Shown here: in pieces, positions 16,115 through 25,700 of the stretch
Position numbering within the stretch: the first letter of the stretch is position 1
Layout: every line of letters begins with the position of its first letter
Origin: Poriferisodalis sp965231925
GTDB taxonomy: Bacteria; Actinomycetota; Acidimicrobiia; Acidimicrobiales; Poriferisodalaceae
Length of the DNA stretch: 64,000 nt
Direction of reading: 5' to 3'
Assembly (NCBI GenBank): GCA_965231925.1
Contig: OZ246894.1
Span: 558,001-622,000, forward strand
Translations under genes and position numbers: made by a program
The notes under the pieces: model-generated
Database searches by the model: none
What the model was told of the DNA's origin: nothing
What the model saw: only the letters and a program-made list of their open reading frames with translations

Positions 16115-17095
16115 TCAGAGCTCGGCAGCTGCGGCAAATGCACGCAGCTCGCGTTCGACATCGCCCATCGGCTGAAACGACACCTCGGTGATGCCCGCGG
16201 CGGCGAGTCGTTCCATGCGTTCGGGCACCTCACCGGCATGGCACACGAATGGGGCGATGCGCAGCGACTCGGGAGTGAGCACCTGGCGGTCGATGGCGTT
16301 CAGCTGGGTGAGGTGCCCTTCGTGCAACGACAGGTGCAGCGTGCTCGGGTCCATGTCGCCGGTGATCTCGGCGAAGCGGTCCGCATCGGGAAGCGTCTCC
16401 AGCCGGGCATCTCGCTGTTCCAGAAATGCGTGGTAGGCCACGCTGACGCCTGGCCCTGCTGTGTCGAGCACGCGGGGCGATTCGATCGTCTCGTCGTCGT
16501 CCATGATCGTGCCGAAACCCAGGAGGATCACATCGTCGATCCCCGTGTAGTCGGCATCTGGTCGGGGCCGCGACGTGAACACGCCGCAGCCCATTTCGGC
16601 TGCTGCGGCGAGGCCTCTGGGTCCGTTCACGGCCACGATCCACGGCACGTCGATCGGTCGCTCGACTGCTTGGCCCGGCCAGTGCAGCATGCGCGCCGCC
16701 CTGACGTCGACCTCGACGATCTCGCCTCGAAGCAGTGCCTGGATGTCGGCGACCATGTCGGGGAAGTCGGCCCAGCGCAGTGGCTTGTGACCCATGGCTC
16801 GACGCCCCGTGAAGCCTGTGCCGGCACCGATGATGACTCGCTCAGATCCGACGAGCCCTACCAGCGTCGCGATGGCCGAAGCGGTCGTCATCGGGTGGCG
16901 CAGAGTGGGAATGAGCACGCCGGTGCCCAGACGGATGCGGTCGGTGCGGACTCCGGCCAGCGCGAGCGTCATCCAGACATCGAGCTGCAGTGCCGGCGTG
17001 TCATACACCCAAGCGGTCTCGTAGCCCAGCTCCTCGGCAAGCGCGATGTGGTCGGGAGTCTCGGGAACGGGCGGGAATGCAGCGGAGATTTTCAT
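16115..17095 (-). CDS. LLM-class F420-dependent oxidoreductase
   Basis: A luciferase-like TIM-barrel protein of 326 residues beginning MKISAAFPP. Typical features are the N-terminal AEELGYETAWVYDTP, RIRLGTGVLIPTLRHPM, and the ERVIIGAGTGF loop that in relatives binds the F420 phosphate tail. Such enzymes use reduced F420 to reduce or oxidise small substrates; the substrate is not predictable. ATG 17095 was preferred over the open frame to 17191, because the gene is divergent from the PPOX-type gene at 17178 and the 82 bp between them should hold both promoters. Confidence 0.85.
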   Translation of the reverse strand: MKISAAFPPVPETPDHIALAEELGYETAWVYDTPALQLDVWMTLALAGVRTDRIRLGTGVLIPTLRHPMTTASAIATLVGLVGSERVIIGAGTGFTGRRAMGHKPLRWADFPDMVADIQALLRGEIVEVDVRAARMLHWPGQAVERPIDVPWIVAVNGPRGLAAAAEMGCGVFTSRPRPDADYTGIDDVILLGFGTIMDDDETIESPRVLDTAGPGVSVAYHAFLEQRDARLETLPDADRFAEITGDMDPSTLHLSLHEGHLTQLNAIDRQVLTPESLRIAPFVCHAGEVPERMERLAAAGITEVSFQPMGDVERELRAFAAAAEL

Positions 17096-17177
17096 GGCGG
17101 AAGTCTCGCGGACTGGGCGAAGCCCATCAGGATCGGCTGGCCTGATGAGATCGGGCGTCATGTGCGAGGCTGCGTCG

Positions 17178-17585
17178 ATGGAAATCTCCAAGGCGCTCGA
17201 CTATGTCCGCAAGAACGACCGCGCGGTGCTGGCTACCAAGGCGCGTGACGAGACACCGCAGCTCTCCCCGGTGACATTGGCGGTCGTCGACGACACGGTC
17301 GTCATGAGCACGCGGGACACGGCTTTCAAGGTCAAGAACCTGCATCGTGACCCGCAGTCCTGGCTGTGCGTGTTCCCCGAGAAGTGGCTGGGCCGCTGGG
17401 TTCACCTCGAGTGCGAGGCCGAGATCATCTCAGGCGAGGCCGCGCTCGACCCGCTCGTCGAGTACTACCGGACGCTGCAAGGCGAGCATCCCGACTGGGA
17501 CGACTACCGCCGCGCAATGACCGAAGACAAGCGCTGCCTGGTCCGCTTCCACATCACCAAAGCCGGCCCCGACAAGCACGGCTGA
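17178..17585 (+). CDS. F420-dependent PPOX-class oxidoreductase
   Basis: A 135-residue split-barrel flavin/deazaflavin protein of the pyridoxamine-phosphate-oxidase superfamily, resembling the TIGR03618 group: RKNDRAVLATKARDETPQLS at the start, then FKVKNLHRDPQSWLCVFPE and WVHLECEAEII. Actinobacterial members reduce substrates with F420H2. It is divergent from the LLM-class gene, which suggests a shared F420 chemistry. The start at ATG 17178 removes a 44-residue extension that overlaps the divergent gene. Confidence 0.85.
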   Translation: MEISKALDYVRKNDRAVLATKARDETPQLSPVTLAVVDDTVVMSTRDTAFKVKNLHRDPQSWLCVFPEKWLGRWVHLECEAEIISGEAALDPLVEYYRTLQGEHPDWDDYRRAMTEDKRCLVRFHITKAGPDKHG

Positions 17586-17741
17586 ACCTGGACGGCTCAG
17601 CGCGGCATTCCACGTGCGCGCAATCGCTGGCGTTCACTCCCAGTTGAAGGCTGCGTCGGGCAGGCTTCTGCGGTCCGCCACAGGGTCGCAGTCTCCGCGG
17701 CGCAATTCGGCTGGCGGGCGCCGAGCGCCGCCGTCACAGCG

Positions 17742-18200
17742 TCAGCTGTTGGTGACCTGCCATTGGACGAGGGTGAACGGCGGGCTGCCGTCGTCGTGGT
17801 CTTCGAAAACGGCCTCGACATCGCTGCCGATGACGATGTCCTGCATCGGATCGCCGAGCAGGTTGCCCAGCATCCGCAGGTTGTCCGCGTGGGGCAGTTT
17901 CACGAGCACCACGATGTAGGGGCCGTGGTCGGCGAGCACCGGATGCACCGGGTGGTGCACGCGCTGCCAGGAATAGATGCGGGCCCTGGGCTCGACCGTC
18001 ACCCATTCGACCTTGAACGACTGGCAGGCGTGGCACATCCAGTCCGGCCCCCACTGGTGGGTGCCGCAATCGGCGCATCGCTGCACCCGAAGTTGGTGTT
18101 CGCGCGTGCCCTCCCAAAACGGCAGGTCGAGGCCGTCACGCATCGGTGCTGGCTGCGTCAAGCCTTTCGGCAGGTAGGTGCCCTCGGCCAGCGCACTCAT
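17742..18200 (-). CDS. Zn-ribbon OB-fold protein (DUF35) partner of thiolase
   Basis: A 152-residue protein with a rubredoxin-like zinc ribbon (CADCGTHQWGPDWMCHAC; four Cys) and a C-terminal OB fold (ARIYSWQRVHHPVHP, YIVVLVKLP). Proteins of this type form complexes with thiolase-like enzymes in acyl-CoA or sterol side-chain metabolism. The first codon overlaps the stop of the thiolase gene (ATGA, 4 bp), so the pair is translationally coupled. The 156 bp to the preceding gene shows no other feature. Confidence 0.88.
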   Translation of the reverse strand: MSALAEGTYLPKGLTQPAPMRDGLDLPFWEGTREHQLRVQRCADCGTHQWGPDWMCHACQSFKVEWVTVEPRARIYSWQRVHHPVHPVLADHGPYIVVLVKLPHADNLRMLGNLLGDPMQDIVIGSDVEAVFEDHDDGSPPFTLVQWQVTNS

Positions 18201-19387
18201 CGGAGAACCTCAGCGGTGCCGTAGATGGCGGTTGAGGCGATCTCGACCATCGGGCCGGCATTCGACAGCGACACCTTCACGTTGCGCACCTGGTTGGTCG
18301 AGTCGCCACGCACCTGCCGCACAGCTTCGATTTGCATGCCGAGGCCGTGCATGTAGCACTCGGCGAGGTTGCCGCCGCTCGTGTTCAGCGGGAGCGAGCC
18401 GCCGTCGGCCCGCAAGTTCTCGAAGGTGAGCACCTCGTTGGCGTTCTCGTAGGTGCACAGGCCGTGCTCGATGAGGCTCATCACGACGGCTCCGGTGAAG
18501 TTCTCATAGCTCTGCACCACATCGACGTCGTCGGGTGTCACGCCCGCCTGTTCGTAGAGGTGTTGTGCCGCGAGCTTGAAGCTCGATGTCGCGTAGTCGG
18601 TCGGGTTGTGGACCCATGCGCCCGAGCGATGCCCGCCGCTCTGCTGAGCCGCCAGCACCAGCACGGGTGTGTCGCTCAGATCAGCGGCCCGCTCAGCGGA
18701 GGTGACGATCATGGCGGCGGCACCGTCGTTCTCCAGGCAGCAGTCATAGAGACGGAACGGCTCGGTGATCCAGCGCGCCGAGTCGTACGTCGCTGCGTCG
18801 AGCGGCCGGCCGTGCATGACCGCCCGCGGGTTGTTCTGCGCGTGGTGATATGCGGCCAGCGCCACGGCTCGCATCGTCGACCGGTCGATGTCGTGCTCGT
18901 GCATGAGCCGGGTGGTGCGCATTGCGTACACCTGGGCCGGGCTCATGACGCCGTAGGGAATGGTGTAGGCGTACTCCCCGCTGACCGCGGGCCGGCGACC
19001 GCCTTGGCCGAACCGTCCGTACTGCCCCTGGGCGAGGCCTCGGTAGGCGACCACGACGTCTGCCGAGCCGGCGAGGACAGCGCCGGCGGCATTCTGCACA
19101 ACTCCGGCCGCCCCGCCCCCGCCGCCGCCCCACTGCATGTTCGAGTACCGCAGCTCAGCGAGGCCGAGGGCATTGGCGAGCCGGGCAGGCGTATTGCGGT
19201 CGTTGCTGTAGGAGCAGAAGCCGTCGATCTCGCGGGGGTTGATGCCGGCGTCATCGCAGGCCGCCAGGATCGCTTTCAAGACGAGCACGAACTCCGGATC
19301 TGGAGACTGGCCCCGCTTGTAGTACGTCGTTTCGCCGACACCGGCGATGGCCGTTCGGCCGCGCAGCCCTCGCCCTGATTCCCTCAC
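18197..19387 (-). CDS. Thiolase family / lipid-transfer-protein-like acyl-CoA acetyltransferase
   Basis: A 396-residue thiolase-fold protein. It starts with RTAIAGVGETTYYKRG, followed by FCSYSNDRNTPARLANALGL and NMQWGGGGGGAAGVVQNAAG. The C-terminal half carries GLCTYENANEVL and PLNTSGGNLAECYMHGLGMQ, the His/Gly region seen in SCP2-type thiolases. The usual nucleophile Cys near residue 90 is not apparent, which is common in the lipid-transfer subgroup that works with a DUF35 partner. Acyl-CoA side-chain cleavage or aldol chemistry is a likely role; the substrate is unknown. Confidence 0.85.
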   Translation of the reverse strand: MRESGRGLRGRTAIAGVGETTYYKRGQSPDPEFVLVLKAILAACDDAGINPREIDGFCSYSNDRNTPARLANALGLAELRYSNMQWGGGGGGAAGVVQNAAGAVLAGSADVVVAYRGLAQGQYGRFGQGGRRPAVSGEYAYTIPYGVMSPAQVYAMRTTRLMHEHDIDRSTMRAVALAAYHHAQNNPRAVMHGRPLDAATYDSARWITEPFRLYDCCLENDGAAAMIVTSAERAADLSDTPVLVLAAQQSGGHRSGAWVHNPTDYATSSFKLAAQHLYEQAGVTPDDVDVVQSYENFTGAVVMSLIEHGLCTYENANEVLTFENLRADGGSLPLNTSGGNLAECYMHGLGMQIEAVRQVRGDSTNQVRNVKVSLSNAGPMVEIASTAIYGTAEVLR

Positions 19388-19506
19388 GGCCGCAAACCGT
19401 AGCCAAGCGCCGCCCGCTTTCGCCTAGAACTGCCGGACACGGCTGTGGGGCTTCCCGGCCGCCGAGCTGGTGCCGGTCGCCGCTCGACGGGCTAGAAACA
19501 GAGCCG

Positions 19507-19821
19507 ATGCCCGACGACGAACTCGCTGCATTCCGCCGCAGCATCGACGAGGTCGACGCGGAATTGGTGCGCCTGCTGGCGGAACGCTTCCGGATCACTC
19601 ACTACATCGGCATTTACAAGGCGGCGAACGATATGCCGCCGGTCGATCTGGTTCGCCAGCATCAGCAAGTGGACGGGTTGCGCCAGCTCGCCTTGGCGGA
19701 AGGTCTCGATCCTGATTTCTGTGAGCGGTTCGTGCATTTCGTCATGCACGAAGTCATCCGCAACCACCGGCACATCGCCGAGTCGGCCAGCGAGTTCACC
19801 GTCGAGCACGAGACCTTCTAG
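19507..19821 (+). CDS. Chorismate mutase, AroQ type
   Basis: A 104-residue all-helical protein. LAAFRRSIDEVDAELVRLLA, then ERFRITHYIGIYKA, and a C-terminal FVHFVMHEVIRNHRHI fit the AroQ fold that converts chorismate to prephenate on the way to Phe and Tyr. It stands alone between convergent and divergent genes. Stand-alone AroQ proteins may also support salicylate-like pathways, but no isochorismate genes are nearby apart from the nicotinamidase-like hydrolase, which is a different branch of that fold. Confidence 0.85.
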   Translation: MPDDELAAFRRSIDEVDAELVRLLAERFRITHYIGIYKAANDMPPVDLVRQHQQVDGLRQLALAEGLDPDFCERFVHFVMHEVIRNHRHIAESASEFTVEHETF

Positions 19822-19855
19822 CGGGTCGCGACCGCCCGGCGGTCGAGAGTGCCCC

Positions 19856-20434
19856 TCAGCGTGAGCCGATGACGTCGATGCCAGCGGCGGCGAGCTCGGT
19901 TCGGGCCGCTGCGGCGGTCTCGGGCGCTACAGAGGCCGAGAGTCCTTCGATCACCTTGGTCGCGTAGCCGTTGGCAGCAGCATCCACCGCGGTTGCTCGG
20001 ACGCAGTGGTCGAACGCCAGTCCCACGACGTCGACTTCGGCCACACCGGCAGCTGCCAGCACCTCGTCCAACGTTCGACCGTCGTCGTCCACACCTTCAA
20101 AACCCGAGTACGCCGCCTCCCCCATGCCCTTGCGCACCTTGGCGTCGATCCTGTCCGCAACGGGATCGAGTGCCGGATGCAGCTCGGCCTTGGCAGTGCA
20201 GGCCACGCCGTGCGGCGGCCACGTGCTGACGAAATCGGGCTCGTCGCTGAAGTGGTCGCCCGGGTCGATGTGCCAATCCTGCGTGGTCACCACCAGGTCG
20301 TAGCCATGGTCATCGGCGAGTAGGGCCGCCACGCCTGCGGCCACGTCATTGCCGCCTTCGACGGGCAGTGCACCGCCCTCGCAGAAGGTGGGTTGCACGT
20401 CCACGACGAGCAAGGCCGAGCGAGCCCGGGGCAC
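19856..20434 (-). CDS. pncA: Nicotinamidase / isochorismatase-fold amidohydrolase
   Basis: A 192-residue protein from the GTG at 20434. The catalytic Asp is in SALLVVDVQPTFCEGGALP, the Lys in DAKVRKGMGE and the nucleophilic Cys in GLAFDHCVRATAVDAA. Metal-binding D and H are in TTQDWHIDPGDHF. This is the nicotinamidase pattern, releasing ammonia from nicotinamide for NAD salvage. The start lies 4 nt past the stop of the upstream amidohydrolase, so the two are co-transcribed. The frame is open to 20629, but that would overlap the upstream gene by almost 200 bp. Confidence 0.88.
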   Translation of the reverse strand: MPRARSALLVVDVQPTFCEGGALPVEGGNDVAAGVAALLADDHGYDLVVTTQDWHIDPGDHFSDEPDFVSTWPPHGVACTAKAELHPALDPVADRIDAKVRKGMGEAAYSGFEGVDDDGRTLDEVLAAAGVAEVDVVGLAFDHCVRATAVDAAANGYATKVIEGLSASVAPETAAAARTELAAAGIDVIGSR

Positions 20435-20438
20435 AGCC

Positions 20439-21599
20439 TCAGACCCCGAGCAGGAACGAGGCGTTGCCCGCCCAGAACGGAGCCGTGGCGCCCTCGCTGA
20501 GTCCGGCTGCGCTGAACGAGGCCTGGAACTCCGCGATGGGGTCTCGCCCACCTTCAGGGTGCGGCCAGTCCGAGGAGAACAGGAACAGCTCAGGCCCGCT
20601 GTTCGACACCAGCCAGCCGACATCCTCAAAGTGCCAGGGCGTGAATCGCACCTGGCGCCGGATGTAGTCCGAAGGCGCCATGGTCAGCTCCGACAGCTCT
20701 GGCTCGTGACGCCCGAATGCCTTGACGCTGTTATCCAGCGAGCGCAGCAGATTTGGCACCCAGCCGGCGCCCAGCTCGATCAGCCCGCACCGCAGCTCGG
20801 GGAACTTCTCGAAGATGCCGTCGAGCACCATGCACGCCAACAGGTTCTCGGCGTCGTGGTAGAGGTTCAAGAAATCCTTCGAGCGCATGTTCTCGCCGCC
20901 GCCCACGAAGTCCTTGCCGGGGTTCCGACCGTTGTTGTGGTACGTCATCGGCAACTGGTTGCCGCCGTTCGGCCCCAGGTGCAAGAGCATTGGCACGCTG
21001 GCTTCGGACAGCAGCGTCCACAGCGGGTCGAAGTCGGGATGGGTCGGGCTTACCGCGCTCGGCACGCCGTGGGGGATCCATGCCGCCCGGCAACCCAACT
21101 CGATGGCTTCGCGGGCGCACTCGACGGTGCGCTGTGGGTCCTCCAGCGGAACGAACGCAACGCCGAGCAGACGGGGATCCGCCGAGCAAAAATCGGCAAT
21201 GCCGCGGTTGTGTGCCGATGCACCCCCATACGCCAGATCGACGTCGCCGCGAGCGTGGAACTGCGTGTGCGCGAATGTCGTGAAGACGAGCTGGCTGGCG
21301 AAGCCGAGCTGATCCAACGCCCCGACCCGCTCGTTGGCATCCATGGAGCCGTACGCGAAATAACCCTTCGGCCCGCCTACGACATCGGCCGCCAGCTTCG
21401 CCGTCTCTTCGGGATCGTTGCGCCGCTCCCAGCACTTCTCCACAAGATCGAACGTCGCCGCATCGCCGCCGCCCGCCAGGCTCAGGTTCCGGAGCTTGCT
21501 GGCCGTCGCCCCGTCGGCATAGCTGGCGAGCCAGTCCACTGGCTCCATCAGGTGGCTGTCAGTGTCATGAATGAGCCGTTCACCGGCATACGTCGTCAT
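20439..21599 (-). CDS. Amidohydrolase family metal-dependent hydrolase (amidohydro_2 type)
   Basis: A 386-residue TIM-barrel protein, starting MTTYAGERLIHDTDSHLMEP. Other family marks are SVPMLLHLGPNGG, CGLIELGAGWVPNLLRSLD and FLFSSDWPHPEGG near the end. The family includes decarboxylases and hydrolases such as gamma-resorcylate decarboxylase. The usual HxH at the N-terminus appears as DSH, common in the actinobacterial subgroup. The substrate is unknown. It is co-transcribed with the nicotinamidase-like gene 4 nt downstream. Confidence 0.82.
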   Translation of the reverse strand: MTTYAGERLIHDTDSHLMEPVDWLASYADGATASKLRNLSLAGGGDAATFDLVEKCWERRNDPEETAKLAADVVGGPKGYFAYGSMDANERVGALDQLGFASQLVFTTFAHTQFHARGDVDLAYGGASAHNRGIADFCSADPRLLGVAFVPLEDPQRTVECAREAIELGCRAAWIPHGVPSAVSPTHPDFDPLWTLLSEASVPMLLHLGPNGGNQLPMTYHNNGRNPGKDFVGGGENMRSKDFLNLYHDAENLLACMVLDGIFEKFPELRCGLIELGAGWVPNLLRSLDNSVKAFGRHEPELSELTMAPSDYIRRQVRFTPWHFEDVGWLVSNSGPELFLFSSDWPHPEGGRDPIAEFQASFSAAGLSEGATAPFWAGNASFLLGV

Positions 21600-21699
21600 G
21601 GTTCCCCCGGATCAAGTTGTCCGAATGTCGGCCCCAAGGGCTCAGTCTTGCAGCCAAGGAAGCGGAAGTCTCGCGAGATCCTGTCCACTCAGCCGTCGG

Positions 21700-22095
21700 C
21701 TACGGAGCATCCGGCTCTTCGGCCTGTGGAATCGCGGCGACAAGCCTCCGGTCAGTGGACAGCACGGGGATCTGTAACCGATCAGACAGCGCGGCGTAGA
21801 GCGCGTCCGCGAGCCGCAGATTGTGGCGGCGGCTCCATGCTTCGAGGAGTAACGGGGACAGCTGATGCCGTCGGATGGGCATTCGCTGGAACATCTCCAG
21901 TCGCGACGAGGCTGCATTGGCGCTGAAACGACCGGCGCGGTGGTGCCGACCGATGGCTGACAGGACTTCGGCATCGATGTGGGCGGGCGCATGAAGCTCG
22001 TTCCTCCTCAGACGAGAGCGGATCGCGCCGGCCGCGGGAGCGTCGATGAGCACGTCGACGACGGCCGACGCATCCACGATCAGCGACTCACTCAC
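21700..22095 (-). CDS. PIN-domain ribonuclease toxin (VapC family)
   Basis: A 131-residue PIN protein from the GTG at 22095. SLIVDASAVVDVLID carries the first catalytic Asp, DAEVLSAIGR the conserved Glu, RLADALYAALSDRL the third acidic site and LSTDRRL the last. The start overlaps the antitoxin stop by 8 nt, typical of coupled vapBC. This is the second VapBC pair in the window and is unlike the first in sequence. The open frame extends to 22197, but that part overlaps the antitoxin. Confidence 0.85.
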   Translation of the reverse strand: MSESLIVDASAVVDVLIDAPAAGAIRSRLRRNELHAPAHIDAEVLSAIGRHHRAGRFSANAASSRLEMFQRMPIRRHQLSPLLLEAWSRRHNLRLADALYAALSDRLQIPVLSTDRRLVAAIPQAEEPDAP

Positions 22096-22315
22096 CGAAC
22101 TCGAATTCGTCCCTGACAGCGGTGATGACTGCTTGGGCCGTCTCGTCGTCGATGCCCGTCGGCGGCAAAGCCGCCACTTCGTCGAGCCAAGCGTCAAGTG
22201 ATTGGCGATCGAGCTCCTGCTGGATGGCCGCCTGCGTGAGGCCAGACACGTTCAGCTCGGCTTCTCGCGCCTTCGCAGCCAGCTCGTCGGGCAAGTAGAC
22301 GTTCACGCGTGCCAT
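22088..22315 (-). CDS. VapB-like ribbon-helix-helix antitoxin
   Basis: A 75-residue protein: MARVNVYLPDELAAKAREA is a ribbon-helix-helix start, and the acidic tail ends VRDEFEFGE. The ATG at 22315 was chosen because a TATTCT box ends exactly 6 nt before it; a second ATG at 22321 would begin inside that spacer. The gene overlaps the toxin start by 8 nt. Autoregulation through DNA binding is usual for this type. Confidence 0.8.
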   Translation of the reverse strand: MARVNVYLPDELAAKAREAELNVSGLTQAAIQQELDRQSLDAWLDEVAALPPTGIDDETAQAVITAVRDEFEFGE

Positions 22316-22321
22316 GCGCAT

Positions 22322-22327
22322 AGAATA
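22322..22327 (-). promoter_or_regulatory. -10-like box of the second vapBC
   Basis: TATTCT on the minus strand, 6 nt before the chosen ATG at 22315, which implies a leaderless mRNA. No clear -35 is visible. Confidence 0.4.
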
Positions 22328-22552
22328 CACACTCGCTCTTGGTCGGTCGGCCGTCGACATGTAGCGCCAGCATGGACTCATCGTGAGATGGCACGTAAAC
22401 GAATATCGGCATACGGCTGATGGGGTATCGGTTGGTGAACGCAAGAGAGAGCGGTCCACGCTGGGGTGCCGCTGCAGTCGGAAAATTGCTGGAGTTCCAG
22501 CGGTGCGGAAAAGGGTTCGGTGTTAGCGTCTGCTGGACCGGAGCGGCGACCT
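22328..22552. other. Intergenic stretch, no gene supported
   Basis: This stretch lies between the divergent VapBC promoter and the start region of the large surface-protein locus. A plus-strand frame from 22466 runs through it into the repeat, but a better start with a ribosome-binding site lies at 22565. I see no RNA gene or terminator; the promoter of the surface-protein gene should be here. Confidence 0.4.
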
Positions 22553-22559
22553 GAAGGAG
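22553..22559 (+). promoter_or_regulatory. Strong ribosome-binding site before the dinucleotide repeat
   Basis: GAAGGAG ends 5 nt before the ATG at 22565. It is the best ribosome-binding site in the region and points to translation starting upstream of the repeat rather than at the GTG at 22714. Confidence 0.7.
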
Positions 22560-22564
22560 CGGGC

Positions 22565-22678
<114 letters not shown>

Positions 22679-22713
22679 CCCGAGTCCGCCGTCGCGCAGC
22701 GGCGTCGTTCGCG

Positions 22714-25700
22714 GTGCTGACTGTTTTCGCTTCGGTGCTGTTCGCTGTCCCGTCGGTATCTGGGGCGCAGTCGGGCGGGCTCGAGGTGGAACTGCCATCC
22801 AATACTGATTGTCGTGGCGCGGTGGTGATCGCGAAGGCGACGGTGGTGGAGGACGCGGCGGCGGCGAACATGCTGGCCGAGGCGCTGCAGGCGCTGTCGC
22901 CCGGGGGTAATCAGCGCTGCCTGCTCGACGCGGGTTACCCGAGTCCGGCTGCGCGGTCGTCGGCGGGTCTCGCTTCGGCGGTGCACGTGGTGGGCGGCCC
23001 GCGCGCTGTCCCTGATGCATGGCTTGCTGACAGGTTCGGGGTGACGGGCTTCGTGCGGGTAGCGGGCGCTGACCGCTGGCAGACCCAGCAGAGCGTGGCG
23101 GCGGCGATCGTGGCTTTGGCTAACGGCGGCGCAGTGCAGCCGTTCGATCCAGAATCGGTCGCAGCGGCGTCGTTGGACTTGCCGCCCAACGGCGACTGTT
23201 ACGGCACCGCGGTGCTGGCGAAGTTGACAATCGCGGAGGAGCGCGCCGCGGCAAACATGCTCGCGACGGCGCTGACGGCGATCTCGGGCGATCCCGACAG
23301 CCGTTGCCTCATCGACGTCGGCGATCCTGGGGGCGATGTGCCTCCGACGGCTGTCTCAGTTACCTCAGCGCATCAGGCCGCGGGTGCATATCTGCTCGGC
23401 GGCACCGTAGCGGTACCCCAAGCATGGCTCGACAACGACTTCGACATCCGATTCCTCGAACGAATTTCAGGCCCCGACCGATGGGCCACCCAGGCAGCCG
23501 TCGCCCAGACCATGATCGACATCGCTCAAGGTGGCACCCTGCCCCACCAATACGTCGACGAAGCTGGGGACATTATCTCGACGTATGAGGACTGGCACAT
23601 CAACGAGAGTGCTGTCTTGCGAGGTGATCCGAGGGCGCTCTTTGCTGATCTGCCCACGAAGACCGAGTCTACGCAGGCAATCCGAGTGCACTATTGTGCT
23701 CGTGCGAGCAGCTTGGATGACGCAACTGAAGAGAAGAAGGCAAACGACGAAATCGCAAGTGCTGTCCAGTTGCTGAACAGTGTTGTTTCCGAGTTCTTTG
23801 AGGACCAGTCAAGCGGGCAATATGGCGTAATGTTCACGTCTGGCGACTTGTTCCGTTATAACGCTGAGGACCCCCAGGTTGATGACTGGGACAAAGGGTT
23901 GCACTCCTCCAATATGGGGTCTAAAGCATGTATGGCTTCATTGTCAGCTTCATCGCCATTCGGGTCATTAGTGATCGTGAATCAACCTCCGGTACTAGGG
24001 GGTTTTGCGCATGACCCCCAACAGGCTGCTGTCGTTTCTCGCACGCAGGTCAAGCGTCCCACATGGCTGGACGCTAACCTTAAGTGGACAGACGCTGCTC
24101 GTGACAGCATGTGGCTCGGGATTGTTGCCCATGAGATGGGTCACGCTTGGCTGGCGCTCTGTCACCCGCACACTAACGAAGACGACCACGACAAGCAGGG
24201 CTTTACGTGTCATGACGGTCACGACAAGCTTACTTACTCAAAATCGTTGGATGGTGGTAATGAAAGGAGTCGTGATGATCCTGACTTGTGTGCGCTTATG
24301 TCATACTGTTGGTTTGAGTCCGTAATTGGCGCGGAGACGTTCTTCGACAAGTCGACGGGCGGACCGGTTTGGATCGGTTGTGGCCAACGGAAAATGCTCG
24401 ATTGGCCTGACGGGCCGCCTACGCCTTATGGAAGGTGTGAAGCAGGACGGCATCTGAGCTTGCCAAGGCCTGTGATTTCGGCCATCTCGTCCGAGTGGTT
24501 GTCCGACCGGAATCGGCCACATGCAACAGTCGTCTGGGACTCATCGATTTGGCCGTCGTGTGTCTCACACATTCAGGTATCGCAAGAGAAGAATCCAACG
24601 TGGCGGAATATTGCCCAAGATGGAAATTGGTTGTCGCTTCCGGCTAGCGCTGCAGCGCAGTTGAGCCTCGACAGAGACAGTACGTACTCAGTGAAGTTGC
24701 GTTACAGGTGTCCGAATGGGCCGGGTGAGTACGTTGAGTCAGAGTGGTCTGACGCTCGTACGGTCAAGACACCAGCGCATCGGACCGGCAGAGTAGGGAG
24801 ACCTGGTCCGCTGACACTATCCTTAAGCGAAGACGATTTTCTCCAGGTGTCTTGGCCAGAGGTGTCGGGTGTTGTTGTCAGGCATGAAGTGCAGTGGAAG
24901 GCCGCGCGGGACGCATCTGGGTGGCAATCTCGTATTCAGCAAAACGCAGGCAGCTTTTTTGGCACTGATGGTCTGACACCCGGCATCTGTTATGAGTTCC
25001 GAGTGCGTGCTGGCGACAGCGTAGGCTGGAGTGACTGGTCATCAACGGCTGAGTTTTGCACGACCGGAATCGCGCCTCTGCCGAAGGTGGTCATCGATGA
25101 CCTGAGCGCGGGCTCGGATTCGATTCGGGTGACTTGGAGCGTCCAGCTTGTGAATCTCCGTGAAGTCCTGGACAACGTCAAGGACTTTGAAATCCAACTG
25201 GGCTGCGAGAGCTCCGCGATCGCGCCGACCGCCATAACTGAGTCGGCGCCGGCCTCGGCGCGCTCATTCACGATTGACGGCCTGGAGCCCGGACCGTCAT
25301 TGCCGAACGGGCGATCGTGCCAGGTCCGGGTTGCTGCTGTGGGCCCGAATGGCGAGACCGGGACATTCAGCGAATGGGCAATCGTTACCGTCGGACCACC
25401 GAAACCACCGGGCAGCGTGCGGATCTCCGAAGGCCCGATTAATCCATCCCGCACGGCCAGCGGATCATGCAGTGGGAGCGATTGCCGCGACCTGCGCTAC
25501 ACGATCAACGGCTTGGGCAGCGGCCCGTATGCGTTGGAGTGCCGTTTCGACGGTACGGCCACGTGGAGCGGACAGTGGTCGGGCAATGCTTCGGCGGGCT
25601 GCTACTACTCGGCGGCGTTCACCGGCACCATCCAAGTGGTGATTGACGGCACTCCGTCGAACACGATCAGCGTCACCGCCTCCCGGCGTGCGCCGGATGC

